Positions 26,670-36,020 of a stretch of DNA of 36,136 bases are shown here, one piece after another; the stretch's first letter is position 1, and the number at the start of each line of letters is the position of its first letter. Both the position numbers and the translations under genes were made by a program. Under the pieces are notes generated by a model. The model ran no database searches and was not told the DNA's origin. It was given only the letters and a program-made list of their open reading frames with translations. This DNA is from Alistipes sp. (GTDB lineage Bacteria > Bacteroidota > Bacteroidia > Bacteroidales > Rikenellaceae). Where the stretch lies: assembly GCA_017502025.1 (NCBI GenBank), contig JAFVVS010000008.1, positions 1-36,136 of the forward strand, written 5' to 3'.

Positions 26670-28097
26670 CTACTCCACTCCTATGAGCGACCTGTCGCAG
26701 ATGACTATCGGCGAGTCGTAGTAAGGGGTGTTCTTGAATTTGAAATTCTTGCCGAGTTTGCGGTGCGGTAATTCGTAGACTACGCCGGTAAGGATATCAA
26801 CGCACACAGGCTCGTTGCAGTTGAAATTCTCGATAACAATCTCGGCACAATTCTCGCATTCGCAGTAGATCGGCACTTCACCTCCTCGCCATACAACAAG
26901 CGACTGTAAGGCGGTTTCGTCGTCCTCGAATAGATAGTATAACGGTTTGGAGTTGGCGTTGTAGATTGGAGCCGACACCTCGATGCCCGACTTGTCGCAC
27001 ACCTTATCGAGATTATCAAATACCGAGACAAAATTACGAATTGCGTGGTATGCAATCTTTGGTCGCGACACTTTGTTGCTCGCTCGGGTTGCGAGAATGC
27101 CTTTCAGGTTTTTAATCTTTATCTCATCCTTCGTTCCGTAATTCATATCGGCAATCGAAAAGATGCTGGTACGCACGCCATTTCCGTGGTCGTTCATCAT
27201 TTTGCGGACGTCCCACTTTGCCTGTGTCTGCTCGGTCCAAGAGTACTCTGCCAATGCACCACCCATATAACCGGCGGAAGGAGCGCCACTCTCACCCTGC
27301 CATATCGCAATGTCGAGGTCGCAACGCTCGATTACGTTACGCAGTGCAACGCCATCAATAAAGTAGGTATCCTCTGGCACATAGTGGTATCCGTGATATG
27401 TTATCCAATCAATCAGATGCTCCTCGTTGTTCGCCTTCAACTTCGCTGCCAAGTCGGAGATAATAGCCTCCGCATAGACTTCATAGCGAGGTACTGCCAA
27501 ACCAAATGCAGCAATCTTTGCATCGGGGTCTACCGATTTTATCACTCGTGCCGTAGCGATTGTTAAATCGACAATGCTCTTTGGATCGGCGTTGTTGTAA
27601 CGCACGGTGTTGTCCGGCTCGTTCCAAATCTCCCACTGATGCACCTTACCTTTGTATCGCTCTACGGAAGCCTTTGTCCAGCGCAACCAGGCATCTATGG
27701 CGACTTTCGATGTCGGCCAACCGCCATTTAAGAATATAGTTCCACCACCTGGGTAGATGGGGTTGCCATACGAGAGTTCAACCCAAGGCTCCAATCCTCG
27801 CGATACGGCGTCGTCGATAATCGTGTCGAGCCAAGCAAAGTCGTAGACACCCTTCGCCTTTTCAGTCTTTGCCCATCCTGCCTGCAAGCGGATATAGCGC
27901 ATTCCAAGAGGCTCGAGATACTCCTTATATTTTTGATAATCGGCGTAATCTCTATCGAGCGTTTCGCAACCAATGGCGAGGTCGTTTTGTACCTCCGAGA
28001 GGGTTTTCTGGCGCAGAGTTCCAATCTGTTGAGGGGATCTCTCTGCGCAACTCGCAAATATTGCCAATGCCAATAGGCATAAAGAGACTCTTTTCAT
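26670..28097 (-). CDS. Lipoprotein glycosidase of clan GH-A (GH39-like)
   Basis: A 475-residue TIM-barrel glycosidase anchored as a lipoprotein (IFASC, lipidated C17). The clan GH-A pair is present: acid/base E160 in WEIWNEPDN, preceded by the HQW strand, and likely nucleophile E269 in IWQGESGAPS. Other barrel signs are MRYIRLQAGWAKTEKAKGVYDFAWLD (66-91, as two segments) and ITYHGYHY. The C-terminal ~120 residues look like a small beta-sandwich. The layout is nearest to GH39 and related xylosidase/iduronidase families, but I cannot set the family or substrate. It starts 1 base after the lipid kinase stop, so the two are translationally coupled. Confidence 0.8.
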   Translation of the reverse strand: MKRVSLCLLALAIFASCAERSPQQIGTLRQKTLSEVQNDLAIGCETLDRDYADYQKYKEYLEPLGMRYIRLQAGWAKTEKAKGVYDFAWLDTIIDDAVSRGLEPWVELSYGNPIYPGGGTIFLNGGWPTSKVAIDAWLRWTKASVERYKGKVHQWEIWNEPDNTVRYNNADPKSIVDLTIATARVIKSVDPDAKIAAFGLAVPRYEVYAEAIISDLAAKLKANNEEHLIDWITYHGYHYVPEDTYFIDGVALRNVIERCDLDIAIWQGESGAPSAGYMGGALAEYSWTEQTQAKWDVRKMMNDHGNGVRTSIFSIADMNYGTKDEIKIKNLKGILATRASNKVSRPKIAYHAIRNFVSVFDNLDKVCDKSGIEVSAPIYNANSKPLYYLFEDDETALQSLVVWRGGEVPIYCECENCAEIVIENFNCNEPVCVDILTGVVYELPHRKLGKNFKFKNTPYYDSPIVICDRSLIGVE

Positions 28098-28098
28098 A

Positions 28099-29055
28099 CT
28101 ATTTGTGACAGTTTTGTTGTAACGACTCCTCTGTTACCACTACCTTTATGGCTTGTGGCACTACCGATATTGTTACTGGTGTTACGCCTTGCAACTCGCC
28201 ATCCGTTTCGATAGGGATATGCGGTGCCGAGGTTATCTTTACCACCTTGCCCTGAGCGTGTTGCACATGTCCGATAGAGTAGATTTTGCCATTAAAGAGT
28301 CGTGCTGCACGGAATATTACATGCCACCAATGGACAGGGCGGATGATTGTCAGGTCGAGCAAGCCGTCGTTTGCTACGGCACGAGGCAACTGCTGAATAC
28401 CTCCGCCATTGTAGCGACAGATGCCCACTGCCAACGAGAAGAGCAACTTGTTGTAGATGACCTTGCCATCGACCTCGATAGTTGCACCCGCAGGCTTTGC
28501 CGAGATGTAACCCTTCAATAGGCTGACAATGTAGAGCCACTTGCCCTTCCAACCCTTCAATTTGAGGTGGTTGAATATCTGAATGACATAGGCATCGAAG
28601 CCTAAACCAGCCACATTTGCCATATAGCGAGTATGCTCTACCTTCGACTCGGTGTAGGTCACCTTGCCGACATCCTGCAAGAAGGAGTGCCCCTCCTTTA
28701 TTGCACGAATTGCAGCGGTATAGTTGCGTGGAATGCCGAATGTGCGCACCCAATCATTGCCTGTACCTACGGCGATAACGCCCACCAATATCTCCTTAGG
28801 CTCGCACTGCTTCTGGATGAATAGTCCATTGACCACCTCGTTCAGAGTGCCGTCGCCACCCACAACAATAATCTTGCGGTAGCCACGATTTACTGCCTCG
28901 ACAGCCAACTCGGTGGCGTGGTAGCGATGCTCGGTGAAGGCTGGGTCGTGCTCGATGCCGTTTTCACGCAGGAGGTGGGAGATTTTCGGAAAATCTACCA
29001 ATCCTTTGCCTCCGCCCGATACGGGATTAACTATTACGAACCAACGGTTAGTCAT
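28099..29055 (-). CDS. Diacylglycerol-kinase-family lipid kinase (DagK/YegS-like)
   Basis: A 318-residue soluble or peripheral kinase that phosphorylates diacylglycerol or related lipids. ATG 29055 (MTNRWFVIVNPVSGGGKG) is the start; a longer frame to 29073 reads through a heptamer array and is rejected. Motifs: VNPVSGGGKG (9-18), the nucleotide-binding GGDGTLNEVVNG (66-77), GTGNDWVR, and the C-terminal PIETDGE segment. All fit the DAGK catalytic family. It stops one base before the glycosidase gene, a tight two-gene unit. Physiological substrate is not readable; in Gram-negative bacteria a role in recycling lipids released by envelope synthesis is plausible. Confidence 0.92.
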   Translation of the reverse strand: MTNRWFVIVNPVSGGGKGLVDFPKISHLLRENGIEHDPAFTEHRYHATELAVEAVNRGYRKIIVVGGDGTLNEVVNGLFIQKQCEPKEILVGVIAVGTGNDWVRTFGIPRNYTAAIRAIKEGHSFLQDVGKVTYTESKVEHTRYMANVAGLGFDAYVIQIFNHLKLKGWKGKWLYIVSLLKGYISAKPAGATIEVDGKVIYNKLLFSLAVGICRYNGGGIQQLPRAVANDGLLDLTIIRPVHWWHVIFRAARLFNGKIYSIGHVQHAQGKVVKITSAPHIPIETDGELQGVTPVTISVVPQAIKVVVTEESLQQNCHK

Positions 29056-29056
29056 A

Positions 29057-29142
29057 ATAAATTCAAAATGCAAAATTCAAAATGCAGAATTCAGAATTCA
29101 GAATTCAAAATGCAGAATTATCTCTCAACTCTCAACTTTCAA
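29057..29142. repeat. ATTTTGA/ATTCTGC and CTCTCAA heptamer arrays
   Basis: About nine AAAATGC/AATTCAG-type heptamers followed by CTCTCAA heptamers between pepD and the lipid kinase gene. Confidence 0.9.
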
Positions 29143-30591
29143 CTATTTTGCAGGAGCGTTTTTGAGGGTGTGGAGCAAGAACTCGTAGAACTTCGCAACC
29201 GAAGCAATCTCCACCTTCTCGTCTGGCGAGTGAGGGTAGCAGATTGTAGGACCAAACGAAATCATATCGAGGTTAGGGTATACACCGCCAATGATACCGC
29301 ACTCCAAGCCTGCGTGGATAGCAGTTACGGCAGGTTTTTTGCCATACAACGCCTCGTAAGATGCCAACATAGCCTTCAAGATTGGCGACTCCATATTTGG
29401 CTTCCAACCGTCATACGAGCCCGAGAGCTCAACCTCGGCACCTGCCAACTCGAATACGCCCTTGATAGCCTCTGCCAAAGCAAACTTCTCGCTCGAAACC
29501 GACGAGCGGAGCAAGCACTGAATCTTCACATTTTCGCCATTCGACACTACACGAGCCAAGTTGGTTGAGGTCTGCACCAAGCCCTCCATCTCTACCGACA
29601 TCTTCACTACGCCGTTAGGTGCGCCAACAACAGCCTTTACGAGGTTGAGAGCCGTTGCGGTAGGGACAATCTCGGTAGGGTAGGCAACCTCCTCCACAAG
29701 CACTGCAATCGAATCCTCGATATTCTCGAACTCTGACTGCAAAGTCTTCTCGTATGCCGCAGCCTCTGCCTTGAACGCCGCTACATCCTTAACGAGGAGC
29801 ACCGCCTGAGCCTCACGAGGGATAGCATTTCTCAAACCACCACCGTCGATAGATGCGAGCAACCACTCCTGCTCGGTGTGGAGCAACAAACGGCACAATA
29901 GGCGGTTGGCATTTCCACGCTGGAAGCCAATCTGAATGCCCGAGTGACCACCCTTCAAGCCCTTAACTTCGAGTTTGAGTGCCGACCAACCCTGTGGAGC
30001 AACCTCTGCGGTGTAAGGGAGGGTGATATTTGCATCCGTTCCACCTGCGCAACCAACATACAACTCGCCCTCGGTCTCCGAGTCGAGGTTTAACAAAATA
30101 TCGCCTTTGAGCAAGCCGCCCTTCAAGCCGAATGCACCGTCCATACCGGTCTCCTCGGTTGCGGTGAAGAGTCCCTCGATCGCGCCGTGCTCCAATGTGT
30201 TATCCTCCAAAACTGCGAGGATGCAGGCGGCACCAATACCGTTGTCGGCACCGAGAGTAGTGCCATTAGCGGTTACCCACTCGCCATCGATATACGCCTC
30301 GATAGGGTCGTTCTCGAAGTCGAAAACCTTGTCGTTGTTCTTCTGTGGCACCATATCGAGGTGCGCCTGCAAAACGATACCCTTGCGACCCTCATAGCCT
30401 GGTGTCGCAGGCTTTGCGATATATACATTGCAAGCCTCATCCACCGAGTATTCGAGGTTGTGAGCCTTAGCAAACTCCACTACATACTCACGAATCTTCT
30501 CCTCGTGGTGCGATGGGTGAGGGATCTGGCAGATTGCCTTAAAGTGTTTCCAAACCAATTCAGGTTTGAGTTGTTCCAAATTGTAATTCAT
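29143..30591 (-). CDS. pepD: Cytosolic aminoacyl-histidine dipeptidase (PepD, M20C)
   Basis: A 482-residue zinc dipeptidase (carnosinase-like) that splits Xaa-His and other dipeptides. No signal peptide. Metal and catalytic residues of the M20 family: H77 and D79 in QAHLDMV, D116 in LGADNGIG (bridging), E146/E147 in ATEETGMDGAF, a LDSE motif (about 175) and the C-terminal histidine in CYPHSPDEK. The inserted dimerisation domain (about 200-390) includes KGGHSGIQIGFQRGNAN in its first strand-loop. Length and order fit E. coli PepD. Flanked by repeat arrays on both sides, so it is probably transcribed alone. Confidence 0.94.
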   Translation of the reverse strand: MNYNLEQLKPELVWKHFKAICQIPHPSHHEEKIREYVVEFAKAHNLEYSVDEACNVYIAKPATPGYEGRKGIVLQAHLDMVPQKNNDKVFDFENDPIEAYIDGEWVTANGTTLGADNGIGAACILAVLEDNTLEHGAIEGLFTATEETGMDGAFGLKGGLLKGDILLNLDSETEGELYVGCAGGTDANITLPYTAEVAPQGWSALKLEVKGLKGGHSGIQIGFQRGNANRLLCRLLLHTEQEWLLASIDGGGLRNAIPREAQAVLLVKDVAAFKAEAAAYEKTLQSEFENIEDSIAVLVEEVAYPTEIVPTATALNLVKAVVGAPNGVVKMSVEMEGLVQTSTNLARVVSNGENVKIQCLLRSSVSSEKFALAEAIKGVFELAGAEVELSGSYDGWKPNMESPILKAMLASYEALYGKKPAVTAIHAGLECGIIGGVYPNLDMISFGPTICYPHSPDEKVEIASVAKFYEFLLHTLKNAPAK

Positions 30592-30639
30592 AGTTGTATA
30601 ATTTAAGTTGTTATTTATTTGCTTTTTTAGGGGTTCTGG

Positions 30640-30750
30640 GGATTATGGGGGTTATAGGGTATTTGTTGTTAAGCGTCAGCGCACCCTATTATCCCTATTG
30701 CCCCTATTATCCCTATTCTTTGTTTGCGCCTTGACCACCCTTCGGAGTTC
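30640..30750 (+). repeat. Composite dispersed element, copy 7, overlapping the phoH 3' end
   Basis: AGCGCACCC (from 30678), CCCTATTAT 9-mers, then the core at 30724-30750 (27 bp). The core and part of the array are inside the phoH reading frame. GGGGTTCT/GGGGATTAT units (30636-30660) precede it. Confidence 0.88.
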
Positions 30751-31711
30751 TCGACTCGTCTTGTTTATCGAACGCCTCGACAATATGTTTAACCAATTCG
30801 TGGCGCACAATGTCGCCCTTGTTGAACTCCACAAAGCCGATGCCCTTAATGCCCTTTACGGTGTTCATTGCACGCACCAAACCGCTGTCGCTCTTGTGTG
30901 GCAAATCGACCTGCGTAACATCGCCCGTAACGATAAACTTGGCGTTGCGACCCATACGGGTAAGGAACATCTTTATCTGCGAGAGGGTGGTGTTCTGCGC
31001 CTCGTCGAGAATCACGAAGGCGTTATCCAAGGTGCGACCACGCATATAGGCGAGAGGTGCAATCTGCACCGTGCCGTCCTCCATAAACTTCTGCAACTTC
31101 GCAGGCGGAATCATATCGTTGAGCGCATCGTACAAAGGCTGCAAATATGGGTCTAACTTATCCTTCAAATCGCCAGGCAGAAAGCCCAACTTCTCGCCAG
31201 CCTCGACCGCAGGGCGTGTCAAAATCACTCGGCGTACCTGCTTATCTCGCAACGCTCTGACCGCCAACGCAATAGCCGTATAGGTCTTACCCGAGCCGGC
31301 AGGGCCTGTGGCAAAAATCAAATCGTTCTTGTCGTACAAATCGACCAACTTGCGCTGATTGGCTGTGCGAGCCTTGACGATTACGCCGTTGTTGCCATAG
31401 ACTATAACCTCCTTGTCGCTCTTGTGTGCCTGCTCGGCAGCCTCGGCAAAACCCGCTGCAAACGACTGCTCAACCACCTCCTTCGAGATGTGTCCGTAGC
31501 GGTCGTAGTAGGCAATCAAACCCGCCATCTGACGCTCAAATCGCTCCACATCGCCCTTTGCACCGAGCACCTTCAACGAAGAGCCTCGTGCCACTATTTT
31601 CAATTTCGGGTGCATCGCCACAATCTGTTGCAGGTAGCACTCCTTTGCTCCATACAACTCCCTTGTGTCAACACCCTCGATTATAATCTCTTTTCCTGTT
31701 GTTTCTGTCAT
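30713..31711 (-). CDS. phoH: PhoH-like ATPase
   Basis: A 332-residue PhoH-family protein. Residues 1-100 form the small N-domain typical of PhoH/YbeZ proteins; the P-loop ATPase has Walker A GPAGSGKT (136-143) and Walker B VILDEAQN (233-240), with TRPAVEAGEKLGFLPGD and the arginine-rich MRGRTLDNAF between. The YbeZ type works with the RNase YbeY in RNA metabolism; ybeY is not next to it here. The final ~15 residues (DESRTPKGGQGANKE) are encoded by the dispersed repeat core and the stop lies in its array, so the natural C-terminus has been replaced or extended. Another repeat pair lies just upstream. Confidence 0.93.
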   Translation of the reverse strand: MTETTGKEIIIEGVDTRELYGAKECYLQQIVAMHPKLKIVARGSSLKVLGAKGDVERFERQMAGLIAYYDRYGHISKEVVEQSFAAGFAEAAEQAHKSDKEVIVYGNNGVIVKARTANQRKLVDLYDKNDLIFATGPAGSGKTYTAIALAVRALRDKQVRRVILTRPAVEAGEKLGFLPGDLKDKLDPYLQPLYDALNDMIPPAKLQKFMEDGTVQIAPLAYMRGRTLDNAFVILDEAQNTTLSQIKMFLTRMGRNAKFIVTGDVTQVDLPHKSDSGLVRAMNTVKGIKGIGFVEFNKGDIVRHELVKHIVEAFDKQDESRTPKGGQGANKE

Positions 31712-31729
31712 TAATATATTTTTGTTTTT

Positions 31730-31985
<256 letters not shown>

Positions 31986-31987
31986 CT

Positions 31988-32746
31988 CTAAAACACCACT
32001 CCGTATCTCACCTGTATGCTTCGGCAGCTTGTGCGGAAGGTCTGCGCTGCGGGTTGCTTGGCAGTGTCGAGGGTCCAAACCCATTGATTCTCTCGCTTGT
32101 CCAAACTCTCTGCCCACGAACCTCTGAACTGGTCGGCATAGCGGATGTCGATTACAGACACCTTGCCGAGCTTGACGCTGACGCCTGCGGCATAGGTCAC
32201 CGTAGGGAACAATCTGCCCAGATGCATCTGCTGAATATCCTCGCCCAATGACAATTGGTATGTATTCTCGTCCATAAGCGTGAATACAGGGCCTGCATTG
32301 AAGCGGAACATCGCTATGCGGAACGAAAGCAACATCGGTATCTGCACGATATTCGACTTTGGCTTGATGTTGATATCCTTGCCATATTGCTTATCGCTGA
32401 TTTTAATGAAGTTGCGAGTGTAGGCAATCTCGGGCTGAATACCGAACGAGCGACCAATGTTGAGGCGGAACTGCAACGCCACCACAAACGATGCCGGCAT
32501 CTTGATTACGGGCGTAAAGTCTTTACAAGTGGGTGTAACGCCAAACTGAATGTTGTACCTTGCACCTGCGCTCAAACCGAACTCGGTCGACACCTTCGGA
32601 CCTTTATTCTGCGACTTCATCTTGCTGATAGGCTTCTCGGCAGAAGAAGTTGTCGGTTTGTCATACGACTCTTCCTGTGCCAGAGCCGTCGAGCCGATGG
32701 CAATCATTGCCAACAGAAGTGTAAATTTTGCAACTATGTGTTTCAT
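31988..32746 (-). CDS. PorT-like outer-membrane beta-barrel protein
   Basis: A 252-residue exported protein: signal peptide 1-23 (ending ALA), a short polar Ser/Lys-rich linker (25-50), then amphipathic beta-strands of an 8-10-strand barrel (VSTEFGLSAGARYNIQFG, FVVALQFRLNIGRSFGIQPEIAY, NIVQIPMLLSFRI, VSVKLGKVSVIDIRYADQF), ending with the strand IQVRYGVVF and a C-terminal Phe as is usual for barrels. It resembles the PorT/OMP_b-brl_2 families of Bacteroidetes. PorT in Porphyromonas serves type IX secretion, but most family members are unassigned, so I claim only the fold and location. Confidence 0.78.
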   Translation of the reverse strand: MKHIVAKFTLLLAMIAIGSTALAQEESYDKPTTSSAEKPISKMKSQNKGPKVSTEFGLSAGARYNIQFGVTPTCKDFTPVIKMPASFVVALQFRLNIGRSFGIQPEIAYTRNFIKISDKQYGKDINIKPKSNIVQIPMLLSFRIAMFRFNAGPVFTLMDENTYQLSLGEDIQQMHLGRLFPTVTYAAGVSVKLGKVSVIDIRYADQFRGSWAESLDKRENQWVWTLDTAKQPAAQTFRTSCRSIQVRYGVVF

Positions 32747-32814
32747 AAATAAAAACTATTCCAATCTATTAACTCCCAAAAATAATAAATATTTTTGAAA
32801 TAACCGCTAAGGAA

Positions 32815-32845
32815 TTGGTAAAATCTCAAATTTTTTCTACCTTTG
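32815..32845 (+). promoter_or_regulatory. Promoter upstream of der
   Basis: TTG (32815-32817), 20 bases, TACCTTTG (32838-32845). It reads toward der, leaving a leader of about 250 bases that holds the hairpin region and heptamers. No gene is supported in 32747-33103. Confidence 0.6.
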
Positions 32846-32885
32846 TAGCCGTAAAATTATGGCAAAATCGTTCTGATGAGTTCTT

Positions 32886-32966
32886 TTTGCACGAGAGCTT
32901 CGGTCGCCGAAATGCTCACATACGCCAGAGTATGCTCCGCTTTCGCTCCCTCGCCTCGCACAAAAA
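32886..32966. repeat. Imperfect inverted-repeat region in the der leader
   Basis: TTTTTGCACGAG on the left and CTCGCACAAAAA on the right are near-complementary ends of an ~80-base block whose centre, CATAC-GCCAGA-GTATG, is a stem-loop. It looks like a REP-type non-coding structure. Confidence 0.5.
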
Positions 32967-33008
32967 TAATCTCATCATCTCCGATTTTGAAGCTCTTTGG
33001 AAGGTAAT

Positions 33009-33100
33009 TTTGCATTTTGAATTTTGAATTTTGAATTCTGCATTTTGCATTTTGAATTATAAAAAAGCTAATGGCCAATGGCTAAAAGCTAAAAGCTAAA
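33009..33100. repeat. ATTTTGA and GCTAATG/GCTAAAA heptamer arrays before der
   Basis: Two heptamer arrays with 7-bp period, ending 4 bases before the der start codon. Confidence 0.88.
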
Positions 33101-33103
33101 AAT

Positions 33104-34408
33104 ATGAGTTTAGTAGCAATAGTAGGACGCCCGAATGTGGGCAAAAGTACGCTGTTTAACCGCCTTGTGGGCAATCGTCAGGCGATTGTCGACTCGACTG
33201 CCGGTACAACCCGTGACCGCCACTACGGTAAGACCGATTGGTGTGGTCGTGAGTTCTCGATTATCGACACGGGTGGTTACTCGGTGAATAGCGATGATAT
33301 CTTCGAGGATGAGATTCGCAAGCAGGTCTTGCTCGCCATCGAAGAGGCGGATGTTATCCTCTTTATGGTTGAGGTAGGCACAGGCGTTACCGACCTCGAT
33401 ATGATGATGGCAGAGGTGTTGCGTCGTGCAAAGAAGCGCACCATTTTGGTCTGCAACAAGGTCGATAACTACGACCTTATCTACTCGTCAAACGACTTCT
33501 ACTCGCTCGGTTTGGGCGACCCATTCTGCATCTCGTCGATGTCGGGTAGCGGCACGGGCGATTTGATGGATGAGATTTTGAAGCACCTCCCCGAGGATTG
33601 CGAGGCGGAGGAGATGGAGGATCTCCCACGCATCACCATTGTTGGTCGCCCGAATGTGGGTAAGTCGTCACTTACAAACGCCTTGCTCGGCACCGACCGC
33701 AACATTGTAACCAACATCGCAGGTACAACCCGTGACTCTATCCACACCCGCTACAACAAGTTCGGTATGGACTTCTACCTTGTAGATACCGCAGGTATGC
33801 GCAAGAAGGGCAAGACGATGGAGGACTTGGAGTTCTACTCGGTGATGCGCTCGATTCGTGCCATCGAGGCTTCGGATGTCTGCATCCTTATGCTCGATGC
33901 TCAGCAGGGCTTGGAGTCGCAGGATCTGAATATCCACAACCTCATCGTTCGCAACCGCAAGGGCTGCGTTATCGTGGTGAACAAGTGGGATTTGATCGAG
34001 AAGAGCAACAATACGATGAAGGAGTGGCGTGAGGCTTTGGAGAAGCGTCTTGCTCCGTTCAACGATATTCCGATTATCTTCACCTCGGCTCTGAACAAGC
34101 AGCGTATCTTGGATGTGTTGCAGACCGCAATTCGTGTCTATGAGTCACGCTCTCGTCGTATCCCTACATCGGAGTTCAACGACTATATGTTGCCGATTAT
34201 CGAGGAGACACCGCCACCATCGACCAAGGGTAAGTATATCCGCATCAAGTATGCAATGCAGTTGCCTACGCCTACTCCGCAGTTTGTATTCTTCTGCAAC
34301 CTGCCGCAGTATATCCGTGAGAACTACCGTCGCTTCTTGGAGAACCACCTCCGTGAGCATTGGGACTTCTCGGGCGTACCTATTCAGATTTACTTCCGTC
34401 AGAAATAA
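33104..34408 (+). CDS. der: Ribosome-associated double GTPase Der (EngA)
   Basis: Essential GTPase for 50S ribosomal subunit assembly. 434 residues with two G domains in tandem: G1 motifs GRPNVGKS at 8-15 and again at 181-188; DTGGY and DTAGM as G3; NKVD and NKWD as G4; then the KH-like C-terminal domain (about 350-434). Only the C-terminus is shorter than in E. coli, as usual. The stop codon lies in an 11-bp direct duplication (CGTCAGAAATA at 34397-34407 and 34410-34420). The phosphoesterase gene starts 35 bases later and is probably co-transcribed. Confidence 0.97.
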   Translation: MSLVAIVGRPNVGKSTLFNRLVGNRQAIVDSTAGTTRDRHYGKTDWCGREFSIIDTGGYSVNSDDIFEDEIRKQVLLAIEEADVILFMVEVGTGVTDLDMMMAEVLRRAKKRTILVCNKVDNYDLIYSSNDFYSLGLGDPFCISSMSGSGTGDLMDEILKHLPEDCEAEEMEDLPRITIVGRPNVGKSSLTNALLGTDRNIVTNIAGTTRDSIHTRYNKFGMDFYLVDTAGMRKKGKTMEDLEFYSVMRSIRAIEASDVCILMLDAQQGLESQDLNIHNLIVRNRKGCVIVVNKWDLIEKSNNTMKEWREALEKRLAPFNDIPIIFTSALNKQRILDVLQTAIRVYESRSRRIPTSEFNDYMLPIIEETPPPSTKGKYIRIKYAMQLPTPTPQFVFFCNLPQYIRENYRRFLENHLREHWDFSGVPIQIYFRQK

Positions 34409-34443
34409 GCGTCAGAAATATTAAACCAAAATAACTTAAAACA

Positions 34444-35628
34444 ATGAAAAAGATTTTAACTCTCGCATTGATGCTTGCCGTATCGACTTCGGCATTTGCA
34501 ATCAAAATCACCTATGGCCCTTACATCCAGGCCGTAACCAAGGAGACTGTAACTATCGTATGGGGTACCGACAAGACCGCTATCTCGTGGGTGGAGACCG
34601 CTCCGAACGACAAGATGCACTTCTACGCTTTCGAGCGCCCTAAGTTCTACCAGACACAGCTCGGTCGTAAGTTGCCTACAAAGTATCACCAGATTACCAT
34701 TCCGAATCCAAACACCAATGGCAACGCAACCTTCCGCTATCGTGCATTCTCGCAGGAGATTACCAGCAACAAGGGCGGTCGTACAATGTATGGTCGTGTG
34801 GCTTCGACCCGTATCTTCGCTTATCGTCACATCTGGGTTAACACCCTCGACTACAACAAGAAGTCGGTGAACTTTATCCTGATGAACGACCAGCACGGCA
34901 ACGAGGGTACCTACGAGTTGCTCAACAAGCGCATCACCAAGGCTAAGAAATCCAACAAGAATTGGTCGGCAGATGCAGTACTCTTCGTTGGCGATATGGC
35001 GGGCTCGGTGGATGAGAAGCAGCGCTCGTTGTACTACAAGGTGTCGGGTGGTGTGAACAACTACCCTAAGTACAGAGAGACTCCGTTCCACGAGGTACCT
35101 ATGTTTATGACTCGTGGTGTGAATGAGTCTAAGGGTTGGCTTGGCGCTAACTATATGACCCTCTTCCCAACCTCGACAGGTAAGCCATACTACACCGTTC
35201 GCTACGGCTCGGTATGCTTCATCGTGCTCGACTCGGGTAACGACCAGAAGGATAAGGCTGCAAACACCGACTTCACCTCTTACCGCAAGGAGCAGGCTCA
35301 GTGGCTTGCAGAGGTTTTGCAGAGCGAGGATGTTAAGGGTGCGAAGTTCAAGGTTGCCCTTATGCACATCCCTCCTGTTGCAGGTCTTTCGCCTGTTGGC
35401 AAGGAGCTCAACGAGCTCTTCGTGCCAATTCTCAACGAGGCAGGTATCGACCTTATGATTTGTGGCTATACCCACGAGCACCACTATCACAAGGCTGACA
35501 AGAAGTGCAACTTCCCAATCTTGGAGAATGGCACAACCAACCTTCTTAACATCCGTGCAACACAGGAGAATATGGATGTAGTGGTTGAGGACTTCGCTGG
35601 TAACGAGATTAAGACCTTCAACTTCTAA
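34444..35628 (+). CDS. Metallophosphoesterase-like secreted protein with degraded metal site (paralogue 3)
   Basis: A 394-residue exported paralogue of the two phosphoesterases at 1156-3503. Signal peptide 1-19 (AFA), the same Fn3-like N-domain (GPYIQAVTKETVTIVWGT), then the calcineurin-like domain. D149/H151 (NDQHG), D184 (GDM) and H308 (LMHIPP) are kept, but RGNHE has become RGVNE (224-228), losing the metal-binding Asn and catalytic His at their usual positions, and GHTH has become GYTH (341-344), replacing one His by Tyr. It is therefore probably inactive or uses altered chemistry. Transcribed after der; a strong terminator follows. The frame is intact and codon use is good, so it appears to be kept by selection. 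Confidence 0.85.
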   Translation: MKKILTLALMLAVSTSAFAIKITYGPYIQAVTKETVTIVWGTDKTAISWVETAPNDKMHFYAFERPKFYQTQLGRKLPTKYHQITIPNPNTNGNATFRYRAFSQEITSNKGGRTMYGRVASTRIFAYRHIWVNTLDYNKKSVNFILMNDQHGNEGTYELLNKRITKAKKSNKNWSADAVLFVGDMAGSVDEKQRSLYYKVSGGVNNYPKYRETPFHEVPMFMTRGVNESKGWLGANYMTLFPTSTGKPYYTVRYGSVCFIVLDSGNDQKDKAANTDFTSYRKEQAQWLAEVLQSEDVKGAKFKVALMHIPPVAGLSPVGKELNELFVPILNEAGIDLMICGYTHEHHYHKADKKCNFPILENGTTNLLNIRATQENMDVVVEDFAGNEIKTFNF

Positions 35629-35634
35629 AAGTTG
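35619..35634 (+). other. Short stop-centred inverted repeat of paralogue 3
   Basis: CAACTT, loop CTAA (containing the TAA stop), AAGTTG: a 6-bp stem, weaker than the other stop-centred hairpins. Confidence 0.55.
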
Positions 35635-35650
35635 TAAGTTTTTGAATATG

Positions 35651-35687
35651 GGAGTTGGAAGCAGAGATGCTTCCAACTCCTTTTTTT
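35651..35687 (+). terminator. Intrinsic terminator after paralogue 3
   Basis: GGAGTTGGAAGC (35651-35662), AGAGAT loop, GCTTCCAACTCC (35669-35680), then seven T. Confidence 0.95.

Positions 35688-36020
<333 letters not shown>

Noticed and set aside
29056-29073. N-terminal extension of the lipid kinase
   Set aside because: The added codons are the ATTTTGA heptamer array; the ATG at 29055 directly precedes the conserved fold.
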